In this document: positions 1 to 8,061 of the stretch, one piece after another
How positions within the stretch are numbered: position 1 is the first letter of the stretch
Layout of the letters: the number at the start of each line of letters is the position of its first letter
DNA from: an uncultured Prevotella sp.
GTDB lineage: Bacteria > Bacteroidota > Bacteroidia > Bacteroidales > Bacteroidaceae
DNA: 35,624 nucleotides
NCBI GenBank assembly: GCA_900554835.1
Contig: USJD01000012.1
Coordinates: 1 to 35,624 of the forward strand
Direction: 5' to 3'
Translations under genes and position numbers: made by a program
Notes under the pieces: model-generated
Told to the model about the DNA's origin: nothing
Seen by the model: the letters and a program-made list of their open reading frames with translations, nothing else
Databases searched by the model: none

Positions 1-16
1 TGTCTTAACTCCTCAG

Positions 17-36
17 CGACCGTAGGGAGCGATAAC
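17..36 (+). repeat. Dispersed 20-nt motif, copy 1
   Basis: The 20-nt motif cgaccgtagggagcgataac recurs at 17139-17158 with 17 of 20 bases the same. Both copies lie in non-coding DNA upstream of a gene. Its function is unknown; it may be a dispersed intergenic element of this genome. Confidence 0.45.
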
Positions 37-98
37 TCCTTTAACTTCTTTAACTTCTGAACTTGAATAAGAAAAAAAATAATAAAGGAGAATAAAAA

Positions 99-671
99 AT
101 GACTCAACAGGAAGATATTAAGAATGCAATAGAATGCATGCGCAAGGGTGGAGTGATTCTCTATCCTACAGATACCGTTTGGGGTATCGGTTGCGACGCT
201 ACCAACCCAGAGGCAGTGGCAAAGGTTTACAAAATAAAGCAGCGCGATGACAGTAAGGCGCTTATCTGTCTGGTGGATAGTGCAGACCGTATGGCGCGTT
301 ATTTCCGCAATGTGCCTCAGGTGGCTTGGGATTTCATCGATGTAGCCATGCCTGTGAAGCCAACTACCATCATCCTTGATGATGCTACGGGTGTAGCCAA
401 CAATCTGGTGGCAGAGGATGGCAGTCTTGCCATGCGAGTAACTTTCGAGTCTTTCAGCAAGGAACTCTGTTATTGCTTCCAGAAGCCTATCGTGAGCACC
501 AGTGCCAATGTGAGTGGTGAGCCTGCAGCCCAGAACTATCGTGATATTGATCCGAAATTGTTGGAGCAAGTAGATTATGTTTGCTGGACCCGTCGCCAGG
601 AGCATAAGCCTCACAAGCCATCCAGCATCGTGAAGATAGCCAAGAATGGTGAGGTAACAATTATCCGATAA
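99..671 (+). CDS. tsaC: L-threonylcarbamoyladenylate synthase (TsaC/Sua5/YrdC family)
   Basis: A 190-residue single-domain YrdC protein. The family makes threonylcarbamoyl-AMP from threonine, bicarbonate and ATP in the cytoplasm, the first step of tRNA t6A37 synthesis. Visible signatures are the PTDTVWGIGCDA loop (residues 23-34), the basic KIKQRD segment near 45-50 that precedes KAL, and STSANVSG (133-140), all part of the nucleotide and threonine pocket. There is no C-terminal Sua5 domain, so the short TsaC form fits best. The expected R-x-P after MR reads RVT (114-116), a mild deviation. AAAGGAG at 84-90 sits 8 nt before the ATG and supports this start. It stands alone, followed by a repeat-rich spacer. 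Confidence 0.9.
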   Translation: MTQQEDIKNAIECMRKGGVILYPTDTVWGIGCDATNPEAVAKVYKIKQRDDSKALICLVDSADRMARYFRNVPQVAWDFIDVAMPVKPTTIILDDATGVANNLVAEDGSLAMRVTFESFSKELCYCFQKPIVSTSANVSGEPAAQNYRDIDPKLLEQVDYVCWTRRQEHKPHKPSSIVKIAKNGEVTIIR

Positions 672-712
672 AGAAATCTGTGAAGTTTCTTCATCGGATT
701 TCACGGTTTTTT

Positions 713-782
713 CTTCATCGGATTACGCGGAGTTATCGGAACATTCTTGCTTATCGGATTACTCACGGATTTTCGCGGATAT
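713..782 (+). repeat. Dispersed 70-nt repeat, copy A
   Basis: This block begins cttcatcggattacgc and ends acggattttcgcggatat. It matches 27461-27530 in the same order over about 70 nt, with roughly four fifths of bases identical and a fully shared core cggaacattcttg. Both copies are intergenic, 26.7 kb apart. It is probably one family member of a genome-wide intergenic repeat. Confidence 0.7.
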
Positions 783-830
783 TTGGCCTCTGGCCAATGG
801 TTAGTGCCCGAAATGTGCTGCTATTGTTTT

Positions 831-1047
831 GTCACGCAGATTTCGCAGATGACGCAGATTTTTATGGAATCTCTGGTGAATCGCTTTGTCCGATCTCAGG
901 GGGTATCTGTATCGACCGAACAGGTCGCCTCTGCGTAAATCCGTGAGTAATCGCCTCAGCAGGAAACCTCCGAATAAATTCCGTGTCATCCGATGAATAA
1001 AAATCCCCGATGAAAAAAATCTGCGTCATCTGCGAAATCTGCGTGAC
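831..1047. repeat. Perfect 33-bp inverted repeat with 151-bp interior
   Basis: The arms 831-863 and 1015-1047 are exact reverse complements; the left arm starts gtcacgcagatttcgcagat. The interior holds copy 1 of a 50-nt direct repeat and one arm of a second inverted repeat. Either strand could fold into a long hairpin. No open reading frame or transposase is inside, so it could be a non-autonomous mobile element or a structured terminator between convergent genes. Confidence 0.8.
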
Positions 1048-1160
1048 CAAAACCTCCCACAAAAATCTGTGTATATCCGTGAAATCTGTGGGACATATTC
1101 TACTCCCAAGGGGTATCTGCAACGACCGAACAGGTCGCCTCCGCACAAATCCGTGAGTAA
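901..1160 (+). repeat. Pair of 50-nt direct repeats
   Basis: Positions 901-950 and 1111-1160 agree at 45 of 50 bases. Each starts gggtatctg and contains the small palindrome cgaccgaacaggtcg (CGACC, loop GAACA, GGTCG), ending in aaatccgtgagtaa. The pair lies on either side of the right arm of the 33-bp inverted repeat, so the spacer seems assembled by repeated insertion or duplication. Confidence 0.8.
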
Positions 1161-1187
1161 TAAATATTTGTTTTTACGGGAATCCCT

Positions 1188-2639
1188 TTACTTTCGGTTT
1201 CCCTTTTCGTTTTCGTTCAGCAAATCCTGCTTTTCCGAAGAATCCTCATTTTCCAGATATTCTTCTTCCGTTATCTCTTCTTCCAATATATCATCTTCAT
1301 TCGTCACTTCTTCATCCGCCATCTCTTCTTCATCCGTCATCTCCTTTTCCTTCTTTCCGAAGTCAGGATCTATTTTGAGGTAGTCGGTAACCAGGAAGGT
1401 GATTACGCAGCATGCCATCACGACGATGAAGAAATGGCGGTATCCCAAGATGTCTTTCAGATAACCCGAAACCATGCCCGGAAGCATCAGACCGAGATAG
1501 GAAATACCGGTACAGATGGAGTAGTGGGAGGTTTTGAACTTGCCCTGACTGTAGAACAGCATGTAGAGCGTAAGCACCGTGAAGCCTAATCCATAACCGA
1601 ACTGCTCTACGAACAGGCAGGAGGACACTATCACGATATCAGAATTGAGCGAATAGCTGAGATAGATATATACGGCATCCGGCAGGGTGATGGCGCAAAC
1701 CATCGGCCACAGCCACTTCTTCATACCGTCACGGCTCACCAAGATACCTCCGATGATGCCACCTAAGAGGAGACCGATGAGACCTACCGTACCATTGGCA
1801 AGTCCGTATTCCTGCGGCGACATGCCCAGACCGCCCTGTGAGTTGGGACGGAGGATGAAAGTCTTGGTCATCGTATTGAGCAAAGCCTCCGGGAAGCGGT
1901 AGAACAGCAGGAAGAGCATCACGATGACCGTCTCTCTCACTCCGAATTTCGTAAAGAAAGTGCGAAACATATTCTTCAGTTCGTGAGTCACTTCGCCCAC
2001 AGTTCTCTCCGTCTGCACATCCTCTTTCGGCGTAGGCATCAGGCGGCTATGGTAGAGCCACAGACCGATGAAGATGCCAGCCAATCCGTAGAAAATCAGT
2101 GCCCACGAGAAGCGTATCTGATTGCGGAACATCACCTGCAGCACGCCAGCCAACATCACTAAGAAACCATTCACAAAGATGATGGCGAGGCGGTAGAAGG
2201 TGTTGCGCAGACCCACAAACTTCGTCTGGTTGTGCTCATCCAGTTCTATCATATAGAAGCCGTCGGCAGAGATGTCGTGGGTGGCGCTGCAGAAGGCGAT
2301 GAGGAAGAAGAAGCACATGGTGGCCTGAAACCAGAAGGCTGTAGGTAGCGAGAATGCAATGCCTGCCAGTGCAGCTCCGATGAGCGCCTGCATCGTGAGC
2401 ACCCACCAGCGCTTCGTCTTCAGCAGGTCGATGAACGGGCTCCACAAGGGTTTGATCACCCAGGGAAGCGCCAGCCATCCTGTATAGAGACCCACTTCGG
2501 CATCCGTGAGTCCCAACTGCATGTACATCACTACAGAGAGAACTGTCACAATCACGTTGGGCAGTCCCTCAGCAAAATATAGGGTAGGGATCCATGCCCA
2601 TGGATTCCTGCTATTCTTCTTTGTTACCATTTTATCCAT
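1188..2639 (-). CDS. AmpG-like MFS permease with acidic C-terminal tail
   Basis: A 483-residue polytopic inner-membrane protein. The N-terminal run WIPTLYFAEGLPN (17-29), followed by LPWVIKPLWSPFIDLLKTKRW, resembles AmpG, the permease that imports anhydromuropeptides for peptidoglycan recycling. About 12 hydrophobic segments fill residues 15-425. The last 55 residues form a soluble, strongly acidic tail rich in EEE and DEE triplets, which I do not associate with AmpG and whose role is unknown. The gene starts 6 bp after the stop of the upstream GT2/HIT/SpoIID fusion on the same strand, so the two are surely co-transcribed. The SpoIID domain of that neighbour supports a cell-wall link. The exact substrate is inferred; another MFS subfamily is possible. 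Confidence 0.75.
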   Translation of the reverse strand: MDKMVTKKNSRNPWAWIPTLYFAEGLPNVIVTVLSVVMYMQLGLTDAEVGLYTGWLALPWVIKPLWSPFIDLLKTKRWWVLTMQALIGAALAGIAFSLPTAFWFQATMCFFFLIAFCSATHDISADGFYMIELDEHNQTKFVGLRNTFYRLAIIFVNGFLVMLAGVLQVMFRNQIRFSWALIFYGLAGIFIGLWLYHSRLMPTPKEDVQTERTVGEVTHELKNMFRTFFTKFGVRETVIVMLFLLFYRFPEALLNTMTKTFILRPNSQGGLGMSPQEYGLANGTVGLIGLLLGGIIGGILVSRDGMKKWLWPMVCAITLPDAVYIYLSYSLNSDIVIVSSCLFVEQFGYGLGFTVLTLYMLFYSQGKFKTSHYSICTGISYLGLMLPGMVSGYLKDILGYRHFFIVVMACCVITFLVTDYLKIDPDFGKKEKEMTDEEEMADEEVTNEDDILEEEITEEEYLENEDSSEKQDLLNENEKGNRK

Positions 2640-2645
2640 TAGATA

Positions 2646-5600
2646 TTACTTGTAGATTTTCTTGATTTCAGCTCCCTGATAGTATCTCAGCAGGATATCA
2701 TCGTAGGAGTATCCTTCGTTGCCCATTACGGCAGCACCTATCTGGCAGAGACCCACTCCGTGCCCCCATCCGGCTCCGATCAGTTCGAAGCGCTGAGGAA
2801 CCTGGTTCTCGTCCAAATCAAACTTATCTACCACGAAAGCTGAACTGTAGAGATGGCTGTCGCTCAAGGCTCTGCGTATCTCCAGTTCCTTGCCGATGGT
2901 GAAAGTCTTCTCGGTACCGATAATCTGCAACTTGCTGATGCGTCCGCTCGTACCGCGTTCCACAGCCTTCATGTCGAGGATGTCGCCGAAGTTCATCTTC
3001 AGTTTTTCTTCGAGCAGCTGCTGCAGTTTCTCCTGAGTCAGCGTTACCTTCCAGCGGTAGAAATCGGCTGTCTCCTGGTCGTAGTCGTTTAGTACTTCCG
3101 AGAGCACTTTTCTGTCTGTAGTATTGCAGAAAGCAGGCGGGTTGGAGCGAATCCAGCGGTCAGCCTCTTCCTCCTGAGTCAGATCCGGAAGTTTGTCCTC
3201 AGCATCCATCAGAGCCTTTGAACCCATCTGAGCCTTTGAATCCATCAGGGTCTCTGCATCTCTTGCATCCTTCAAACTCTCGGCATTCATAGAACCCTTC
3301 AGTCCTTCTGCATCTCTTGCATTCTTCAAGCACTCGGCATTCATAGAACTTTTCAGTCCTTCCGGCTTGATTCCCAGGGCAATATCTCTCACGGCAGTGA
3401 GATAGCTCTTAGGCGTGTTCTCCCAGCAATATTGGAATTCCTCGGTGATACCGCCGCAGCACTTGGAGAAGCGGGCATCGCAGATTTCCTCGCCATTCAT
3501 CAGAATCTGTCCCTTGGTCTGGCGGATAGCTTCTGCCACATGCGGAGAAGTCTCCTTGGTGATGCCCTGGTAGCGCTGGCAATGGTCGTCGGCGCAGACA
3601 TCAAAGATGGTGTGGTCTTCGCGGTCGTACCAGCGGATGAGCATGTCGTCTTTCTTGACAAAAGAGAAGAAATTGTTGCCGCTCTCAGCCACGTCTCTGC
3701 GCTTCTTCATCTGCGCCAGGAGCCATGAACGGGAGATGACGGCATGCGCCTTGAGGAGTTCAAGACTGGAGGTAGCACTCATCTCGCTGGATATCACACT
3801 CTCCAGATATTTCTCTACAGGAAGCTCGTTGATGGCGCAGATCTTGTCTGATTCTACCACGAAATGGAGCGTGCCTAAGAAGGTCTGTGTTTCCTTGCGC
3901 TCCCAGTGGAAGTTGACACCGATAGTGACATCGCTCAGTGAGAAGGAGGCATCGCAGCTCTGCGGATGGAAGGTAAGCGAACTGTACTGGTTGCCGTTCC
4001 AGAGCACACCTCCCTCGGAGAATTCCACTTCCTGCTCGCCCGTTACCACCTCGCCCTTGGCAAGGTAAGGCTTGTTGAGCGAGAAGTGAATCTTCTGACC
4101 GCTCACGATGCCCACAGAGACATTCGGCTGCTTGCCGTTATTATATAATGTGGAAGTAGTGACGGTACTTTCCTCAGCCTCCTTGGCAGCCTTCAGCTTT
4201 TGGATGATGCTTTCCATCTTGTCGCTGGAAATGCCGCATTCCTTCAGGATAGCCTCAGCCTTCTCCTCGGTGAGCTTGCGGAAATCCTCTTCGCGTGGCG
4301 TGATGATGAGGCCCGACATGTCGAGGGCACCCGGAGAAACCATGATCTGGGCATCGCCCTCGGCAAAGTAAGCCTCCGGACGGTGCTTCTCTCTTGGTAT
4401 CACGATACTGATATATTCATCGCCCTTGCACCAGGCCACGATGTTCATCATCGGCTCAGTCTCGTCGCCGCGCTGAGGCATCGCACTGTAGAGACGCTTG
4501 AAGAGCATCTCGTCGCATTCCTCGCTCTTGGAGATGATCACGAAGGCTGGAACGGTATAGTCGCGGATGGCTGCTATCTTCTCCTCATCGTTCAGGCAGA
4601 TGATATCTGTCAGGTTGCGTGAGAGGCGCTGCCAGTTGTTCTGCAGGGGAAGTATGCCGCTGGTTCCTGCCTGGAAATGCAGATGGTCTGGAGCCGAGGC
4701 ACCGCACTTCGGACCGTTGTAGAATACCATCAGTTCGCTGTGCAGACTCAGGAATCGGTGCATCTCGCCATAGTTCTTGAAGATGGCCTGCGGCTGATGC
4801 TTGCGTGCCGGAATCGTGAAATGTACCGGAAGGATAGGGAACGGATTGACCAGCAGGTAGAAACGTTCGTCTATCTGCTTGGACATCTGTACCTTCGGAC
4901 GGTTCTTTTCGCAGAGGAAGCATGGGCGCTCATCGAGGGTCTTCTTGTCGATCTTGGCACCTGTGCTCACGATGCGGGCAGGGTTCCATTGCAGTTTGAG
5001 AAGGTCGGAGAGAGTCTGGTTCTCCACATGCTTCAGGTCGCGGTAGCGATGGCGGGCATCCTCCCATCTCTCCAACTGGCGGTTGAAGAAGCGAGAGATA
5101 CTGCTGTCTTCCATAATGTCGGCCTTGCCCTGCAGCATCTGCTGGCGTGCCTTCAGTTCCATCGTGCGCAGACGGTCTTTATAGAGATTGTTGGCATTCA
5201 CCTTTTCGATGCTCAGAGCGGCATCACTGTTGCCACCCCAGCGGCGGCAGAGGTACAGTTCATCATAGATTCTTCCGATTCTGTATCGGCGAGAGAAGGC
5301 AAGTCCTAAGGCGTAGTCTTCGCCATAAGACGTGTTAGGGAACTGTATCTGTCTGACGAGCGGTGTGAAGAAAGCTCTCGGAGCACCTAATCCGTTGATG
5401 CGCAGTGCATTGTTGCAACCGTTCTCCTCGGTCCATTCCTTGTGGTCTATCAGTCCTGGAGGCAGGGTGTTGAGGTCGAAGTCACACATGCGGTACGAGC
5501 CAATCATCATCGCAGCCTTCTGGTTGTGGAAGGCATCTACGATTTTCTGGAGAGTCTTCGGAGACGAATAGAGGTCGTCGCTGTCCAACTGGACTGCAAA

Positions 5601-6716
5601 CTTGCCGCAGTACTCGCTATTGATGGCTACATTCCAGCAGCCGCCGATGCCGAGATCGTTTCTCTCAGGCACAATCTGTACGAGACGTCCTGCCTGCTTG
5701 TCGTTTCTGGCTTCCATCTCGTGAGCGATTTCATCAAGAATCTCGCCAGTACGGTCGGTAGAATGATTGTTGACCACGATGACGTTGAACTTGAAATTGG
5801 CTTTCTGGCTCAGCGCACTTTTCACGGCATCCGCGATGGTCTTCTCTCTGTTGAAAACCGGAATGACCACAGAAGCCTCGTAGAAGAATTCCTGTTCGCC
5901 GAAATCCGGTTGGCGATAAAAACTGGTATCGATGAGAGCCCCCACCTTGTTGAGATGCTGTGTGCAAGCCTTTTCCATCTCTATCTGTACCTCTCTGTTG
6001 CGAGGGTTCACATAGTCGAACTGCTTCTCGCCACTCTTTCGGTTGTCGAGTTCATCTTCTGTATAGAGGAATTCATTGAGATGGAAAATCTCGCCCACGC
6101 GGCTCAGATAGAGACGCAGATCGTAGAGGCCCGCATATTGATAGTCTGCTCTGTCCTGCTGGGCGATGAAGTCACGGAGGGCTTGAGCCTTGATGAACCA
6201 GAGACTTCCGAAATCGAAGTCGTCGCGGAGGCTACCAGACTGGTAATCAATAACCGGATGCTTGATCAGCTTGCCGGTTTCCTCCTCCTGAACAGCTTTC
6301 AGTTCATGAGTTTCAGTTCCATCTTTTTCTTCTTTTCCTCCAACTTTTTCAGCCTCTTTATCTTCTTTGATCAAGGAATAATAGTCGGAGTAAACCATGA
6401 CGGCTCCCGTATCGTCAGCCGTGCGGAGGAATCGCTCCAGGGCATAGAGTCCCCATCTGATCGGAGTAGTCTTGGTGCAGATCATCACATAGTCGGCATC
6501 GGTGTTTTCTGCAATGCTTTCTACCGTGTTGCTGCTTTCCAATCGGTCAATGACTACGAAGGTGCATCCATCAGGCACTTGGTGATGGGCTGCAAAATCA
6601 GCGCTCACCAGGAGATTGATATGCTGAACCGTCTTGTTGTCATGAAGTTCCAGAAGTGCGCTTTGGGCTACTTCAATGTCTTCACAAGGTAAGAAAAGGT
6701 CTATTTTTTCTCTCAT
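2646..6716 (-). CDS. Fusion: GT2 glycosyltransferase + HIT-like (DUF4922) domain + SpoIID/LytB domain
   Basis: A 1356-residue multidomain protein without a signal peptide. Residues 1-240 look like a degenerate GT-A domain. Residues 280-520 are a GT2 domain with SVVIPVFNRE (282-291), the metal-binding DSDD (378-381) and ED at 466-467. Residues 590-840 resemble DUF4922, a HIT/GalT-like nucleotidyl-transfer fold, with CFLCEK (599-604) and HLHFQ (678-682). Residues 960-1356 are SpoIID/LytB-like, with ELPVEKYLESVISSEM (964-979) and GWGHGVGLCQ (1316-1325). SpoIID proteins act on peptidoglycan strands. The SpoIID part is interrupted at about 1119-1175 by a repetitive insert. The AmpG-like gene follows after 6 bp. 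A -7 box at 6819-6812 drives the operon. The chemistry of the whole fusion is not known to me. The absence of an export signal is odd for a SpoIID domain. Confidence 0.8.
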   Translation of the reverse strand: MREKIDLFLPCEDIEVAQSALLELHDNKTVQHINLLVSADFAAHHQVPDGCTFVVIDRLESSNTVESIAENTDADYVMICTKTTPIRWGLYALERFLRTADDTGAVMVYSDYYSLIKEDKEAEKVGGKEEKDGTETHELKAVQEEETGKLIKHPVIDYQSGSLRDDFDFGSLWFIKAQALRDFIAQQDRADYQYAGLYDLRLYLSRVGEIFHLNEFLYTEDELDNRKSGEKQFDYVNPRNREVQIEMEKACTQHLNKVGALIDTSFYRQPDFGEQEFFYEASVVIPVFNREKTIADAVKSALSQKANFKFNVIVVNNHSTDRTGEILDEIAHEMEARNDKQAGRLVQIVPERNDLGIGGCWNVAINSEYCGKFAVQLDSDDLYSSPKTLQKIVDAFHNQKAAMMIGSYRMCDFDLNTLPPGLIDHKEWTEENGCNNALRINGLGAPRAFFTPLVRQIQFPNTSYGEDYALGLAFSRRYRIGRIYDELYLCRRWGGNSDAALSIEKVNANNLYKDRLRTMELKARQQMLQGKADIMEDSSISRFFNRQLERWEDARHRYRDLKHVENQTLSDLLKLQWNPARIVSTGAKIDKKTLDERPCFLCEKNRPKVQMSKQIDERFYLLVNPFPILPVHFTIPARKHQPQAIFKNYGEMHRFLSLHSELMVFYNGPKCGASAPDHLHFQAGTSGILPLQNNWQRLSRNLTDIICLNDEEKIAAIRDYTVPAFVIISKSEECDEMLFKRLYSAMPQRGDETEPMMNIVAWCKGDEYISIVIPREKHRPEAYFAEGDAQIMVSPGALDMSGLIITPREEDFRKLTEEKAEAILKECGISSDKMESIIQKLKAAKEAEESTVTTSTLYNNGKQPNVSVGIVSGQKIHFSLNKPYLAKGEVVTGEQEVEFSEGGVLWNGNQYSSLTFHPQSCDASFSLSDVTIGVNFHWERKETQTFLGTLHFVVESDKICAINELPVEKYLESVISSEMSATSSLELLKAHAVISRSWLLAQMKKRRDVAESGNNFFSFVKKDDMLIRWYDREDHTIFDVCADDHCQRYQGITKETSPHVAEAIRQTKGQILMNGEEICDARFSKCCGGITEEFQYCWENTPKSYLTAVRDIALGIKPEGLKSSMNAECLKNARDAEGLKGSMNAESLKDARDAETLMDSKAQMGSKALMDAEDKLPDLTQEEEADRWIRSNPPAFCNTTDRKVLSEVLNDYDQETADFYRWKVTLTQEKLQQLLEEKLKMNFGDILDMKAVERGTSGRISKLQIIGTEKTFTIGKELEIRRALSDSHLYSSAFVVDKFDLDENQVPQRFELIGAGWGHGVGLCQIGAAVMGNEGYSYDDILLRYYQGAEIKKIYK
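3253..3360 (-). repeat. Two tandem 54-nt coding repeats inside the SpoIID domain
   Basis: Units 3253-3306 and 3307-3360 are in-frame copies that encode GLKSSMNAECLKNARDAE and GLKGSMNAESLKDARDAE (residues 1120-1155 of the fusion protein). Shorter decayed pieces (LMDSKAQMGSKALMDAE) follow. The length is a multiple of three, so copy-number change would keep the frame. It probably forms a solvent-exposed helical linker. Confidence 0.85.
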
Positions 6717-6811
6717 TTCTTTGTGTTATGTTTTTGCGTTTCGGCTCCCTTTTGAGGGGTCAAAACGGTATTTTTTATCTATATTTTAGCTTATTATATT
6801 AAAATATGTGG

Positions 6812-6819
6812 CAAAGATA
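6812..6819 (-). promoter_or_regulatory. -7 box for the fusion/ampG-like operon
   Basis: Read on the minus strand, TATCTTTG matches the Bacteroidota -7 consensus TAnnTTTG. It lies about 95 nt upstream of the ATG at 6716. It is an exact inverted copy of the rlmN -7 box 22 bp away, so the two divergent promoters overlap. Confidence 0.65.
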
Positions 6820-6841
6820 ACAATTTTTCGCCAAAAAATAC

Positions 6842-6849
6842 TATCTTTG
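6842..6849 (+). promoter_or_regulatory. -7 box for rlmN
   Basis: TATCTTTG followed by C is an exact TAnnTTTG match. The rlmN ATG begins only 5 nt after the box, so the predicted transcript is leaderless or nearly so. I could not identify a clear -33 element. Confidence 0.65.
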
Positions 6850-6853
6850 CACT

Positions 6854-7921
6854 ATGAATGATGAAAAAAAATATCTTTTGGGGCTTACCCTTGCTGAATT
6901 AAAGCAAGTGGCTAAGGACTTGGGTATGCCTGCCTTCACGGGTGGGCAGATGGCGAAATGGCTCTATGAACAGCATGTGCAGAGCATCGACGAGATGACT
7001 AATATCTCGAAAGCTAACCGTGCCAAGCTGGCCGCAGAATATGAGATAGGATGCGCCGGATATACCGACGCACAGCACTCCGTAGATGGTACCATCAAGT
7101 ATCTGTTCCCTACACGCAGCGGAAAGTTTGTAGAGACGGTCTATATCCCCGACAAAGACCGTGCCACGCTCTGTGTCTCATCACAGGTGGGATGCAAGAT
7201 GAACTGCCTCTTCTGTCAGACCGGTAAGCAGGGGTTTGAAGGAAGTCTGCCTGCTGGCGATATCCTCAATCAGATCTACTCCCTGCCAGAGGTGGACAAG
7301 CTCACCAATATCGTGTTTATGGGACAGGGTGAGCCGATGGATAATCTGGACAACGTGTTGCGTGCTACGGAAATCCTGACAGCTGACTATGGTTGGGCAT
7401 GGAGTCCGAAACGTATCACCGTAAGTTCGGTGGGCATCAAGAACAAGTTGAAGCGATTCCTCGAAGAGAGCGAGTGCCATGTGGCTATATCGATGCACGA
7501 TCCGATACCGTCTGAGCGAGCAGAGCTGATGCCTGCCGAGAAGGGTATGGGTATAGAACAGGTTGTGGAGCTGCTCCGCAATTATGATTTCTCTCACCAG
7601 CGTCGCTTGTCTTTCGAATATATCGTGTTCAAGGGAGTGAACGACAGTATGCAGCACGCCAAGGCAATCATCAAGTTGGTGAAGGGTCTCGACTGCCGTT
7701 TCAATCTGATTCGTTTCCATCAGATTCCAGACATCCCATTGCAGGGCGTCAATGATGAGAAAATGGAACAGTTCCGTGATTATCTCACTTCTCACGGAGT
7801 CTTCACCACCATCCGTGCCAGTCGCGGACAGGATATCTATGCAGCTTGTGGCTTGCTCAGTACCTCCAAGAAAATCGGAGAAATCAGAGAGCACGAGGAC
7901 GAAGAACGCTCTTCGCGATAA
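6854..7921 (+). CDS. rlmN: 23S rRNA (adenine2503-C2)/tRNA A37 methyltransferase RlmN
   Basis: A 355-residue radical-SAM enzyme that methylates C2 of A2503 in 23S rRNA and of A37 in some tRNAs, using a methyl-cysteine intermediate. The 4Fe-4S motif CKMNCLFC is at 114-121 (C114, C118, C121). MGQGEPMDN follows in the middle of the barrel, and the C-terminal catalytic cysteine sits in DIYAACGLL (C332). Length is normal for the family. The start is set by the family N-terminus (LLGLTLAELKQVAKDLG). There is no Shine-Dalgarno sequence, and the -7 box ends 5 nt upstream. It heads a run of co-directional genes and is followed by a tandem-repeat spacer. Confidence 0.95.
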   Translation: MNDEKKYLLGLTLAELKQVAKDLGMPAFTGGQMAKWLYEQHVQSIDEMTNISKANRAKLAAEYEIGCAGYTDAQHSVDGTIKYLFPTRSGKFVETVYIPDKDRATLCVSSQVGCKMNCLFCQTGKQGFEGSLPAGDILNQIYSLPEVDKLTNIVFMGQGEPMDNLDNVLRATEILTADYGWAWSPKRITVSSVGIKNKLKRFLEESECHVAISMHDPIPSERAELMPAEKGMGIEQVVELLRNYDFSHQRRLSFEYIVFKGVNDSMQHAKAIIKLVKGLDCRFNLIRFHQIPDIPLQGVNDEKMEQFRDYLTSHGVFTTIRASRGQDIYAACGLLSTSKKIGEIREHEDEERSSR

Positions 7922-7922
7922 G

Positions 7923-8036
7923 ACTTTCCTCAGCTGAAGATACTTTCCTCAGCAGAAGAACTTTCCTGAACTGAAGATGCTTTCCTTAGCAGAAGATGCT
8001 TTCCTTAGCAAAAGAAGCTTTCCTTAGCTGAAGAGA
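7923..8036 (+). repeat. Six tandem ~19-nt repeats
   Basis: Units start at 7923, 7942, 7960, 7980, 7999 and 8018 (lengths 19, 18, 20, 19, 19, 19). Examples are actttcctcagctgaagat and ctttccttagcagaagatg. The array fills almost the whole gap between the rlmN stop and the next gene. Several units carry a dyad around TTC..AGCT..GAA. Confidence 0.9.
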
Positions 8037-8061
8037 TAAATGTCAAAACGATGATAGAATA

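Larger units (their letters stand above)
672..1187. other. Gene-free spacer built of repeats
   Basis: This is a 516-bp gap between tsaC and the convergent ampG-like gene. I see no credible gene: the short open frames on both strands are low-complexity translations of the repeats. It is filled with variants of phrases such as cggattactcacggatttt and aaatctgcgtcatctgcg on both strands. These form a perfect 33-bp inverted repeat (831-863 with 1015-1047), a 16-bp inverted repeat (757-772 with 937-952) and a 50-nt direct repeat (901-950 and 1111-1160). It may double as the termination region for the two convergent genes. Confidence 0.75.

Noticed and set aside
680..1146. Short overlapping frames on both strands in the repeat spacer
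   Set aside because: They are translations of the repeated cggat/cagat phrases and share no gene-like start or domain.
5442..6692. 416-codon plus-strand frame opposite the GT2 domain
   Set aside because: It overlaps the GT2 and N-terminal domains in antisense, has no promoter or family motif, and is best explained as a shadow.
7923..8036. Array considered as a CRISPR or iteron array
   Set aside because: Units are contiguous with no unique spacers, too short for CRISPR repeats, and there are no cas or rep genes nearby.
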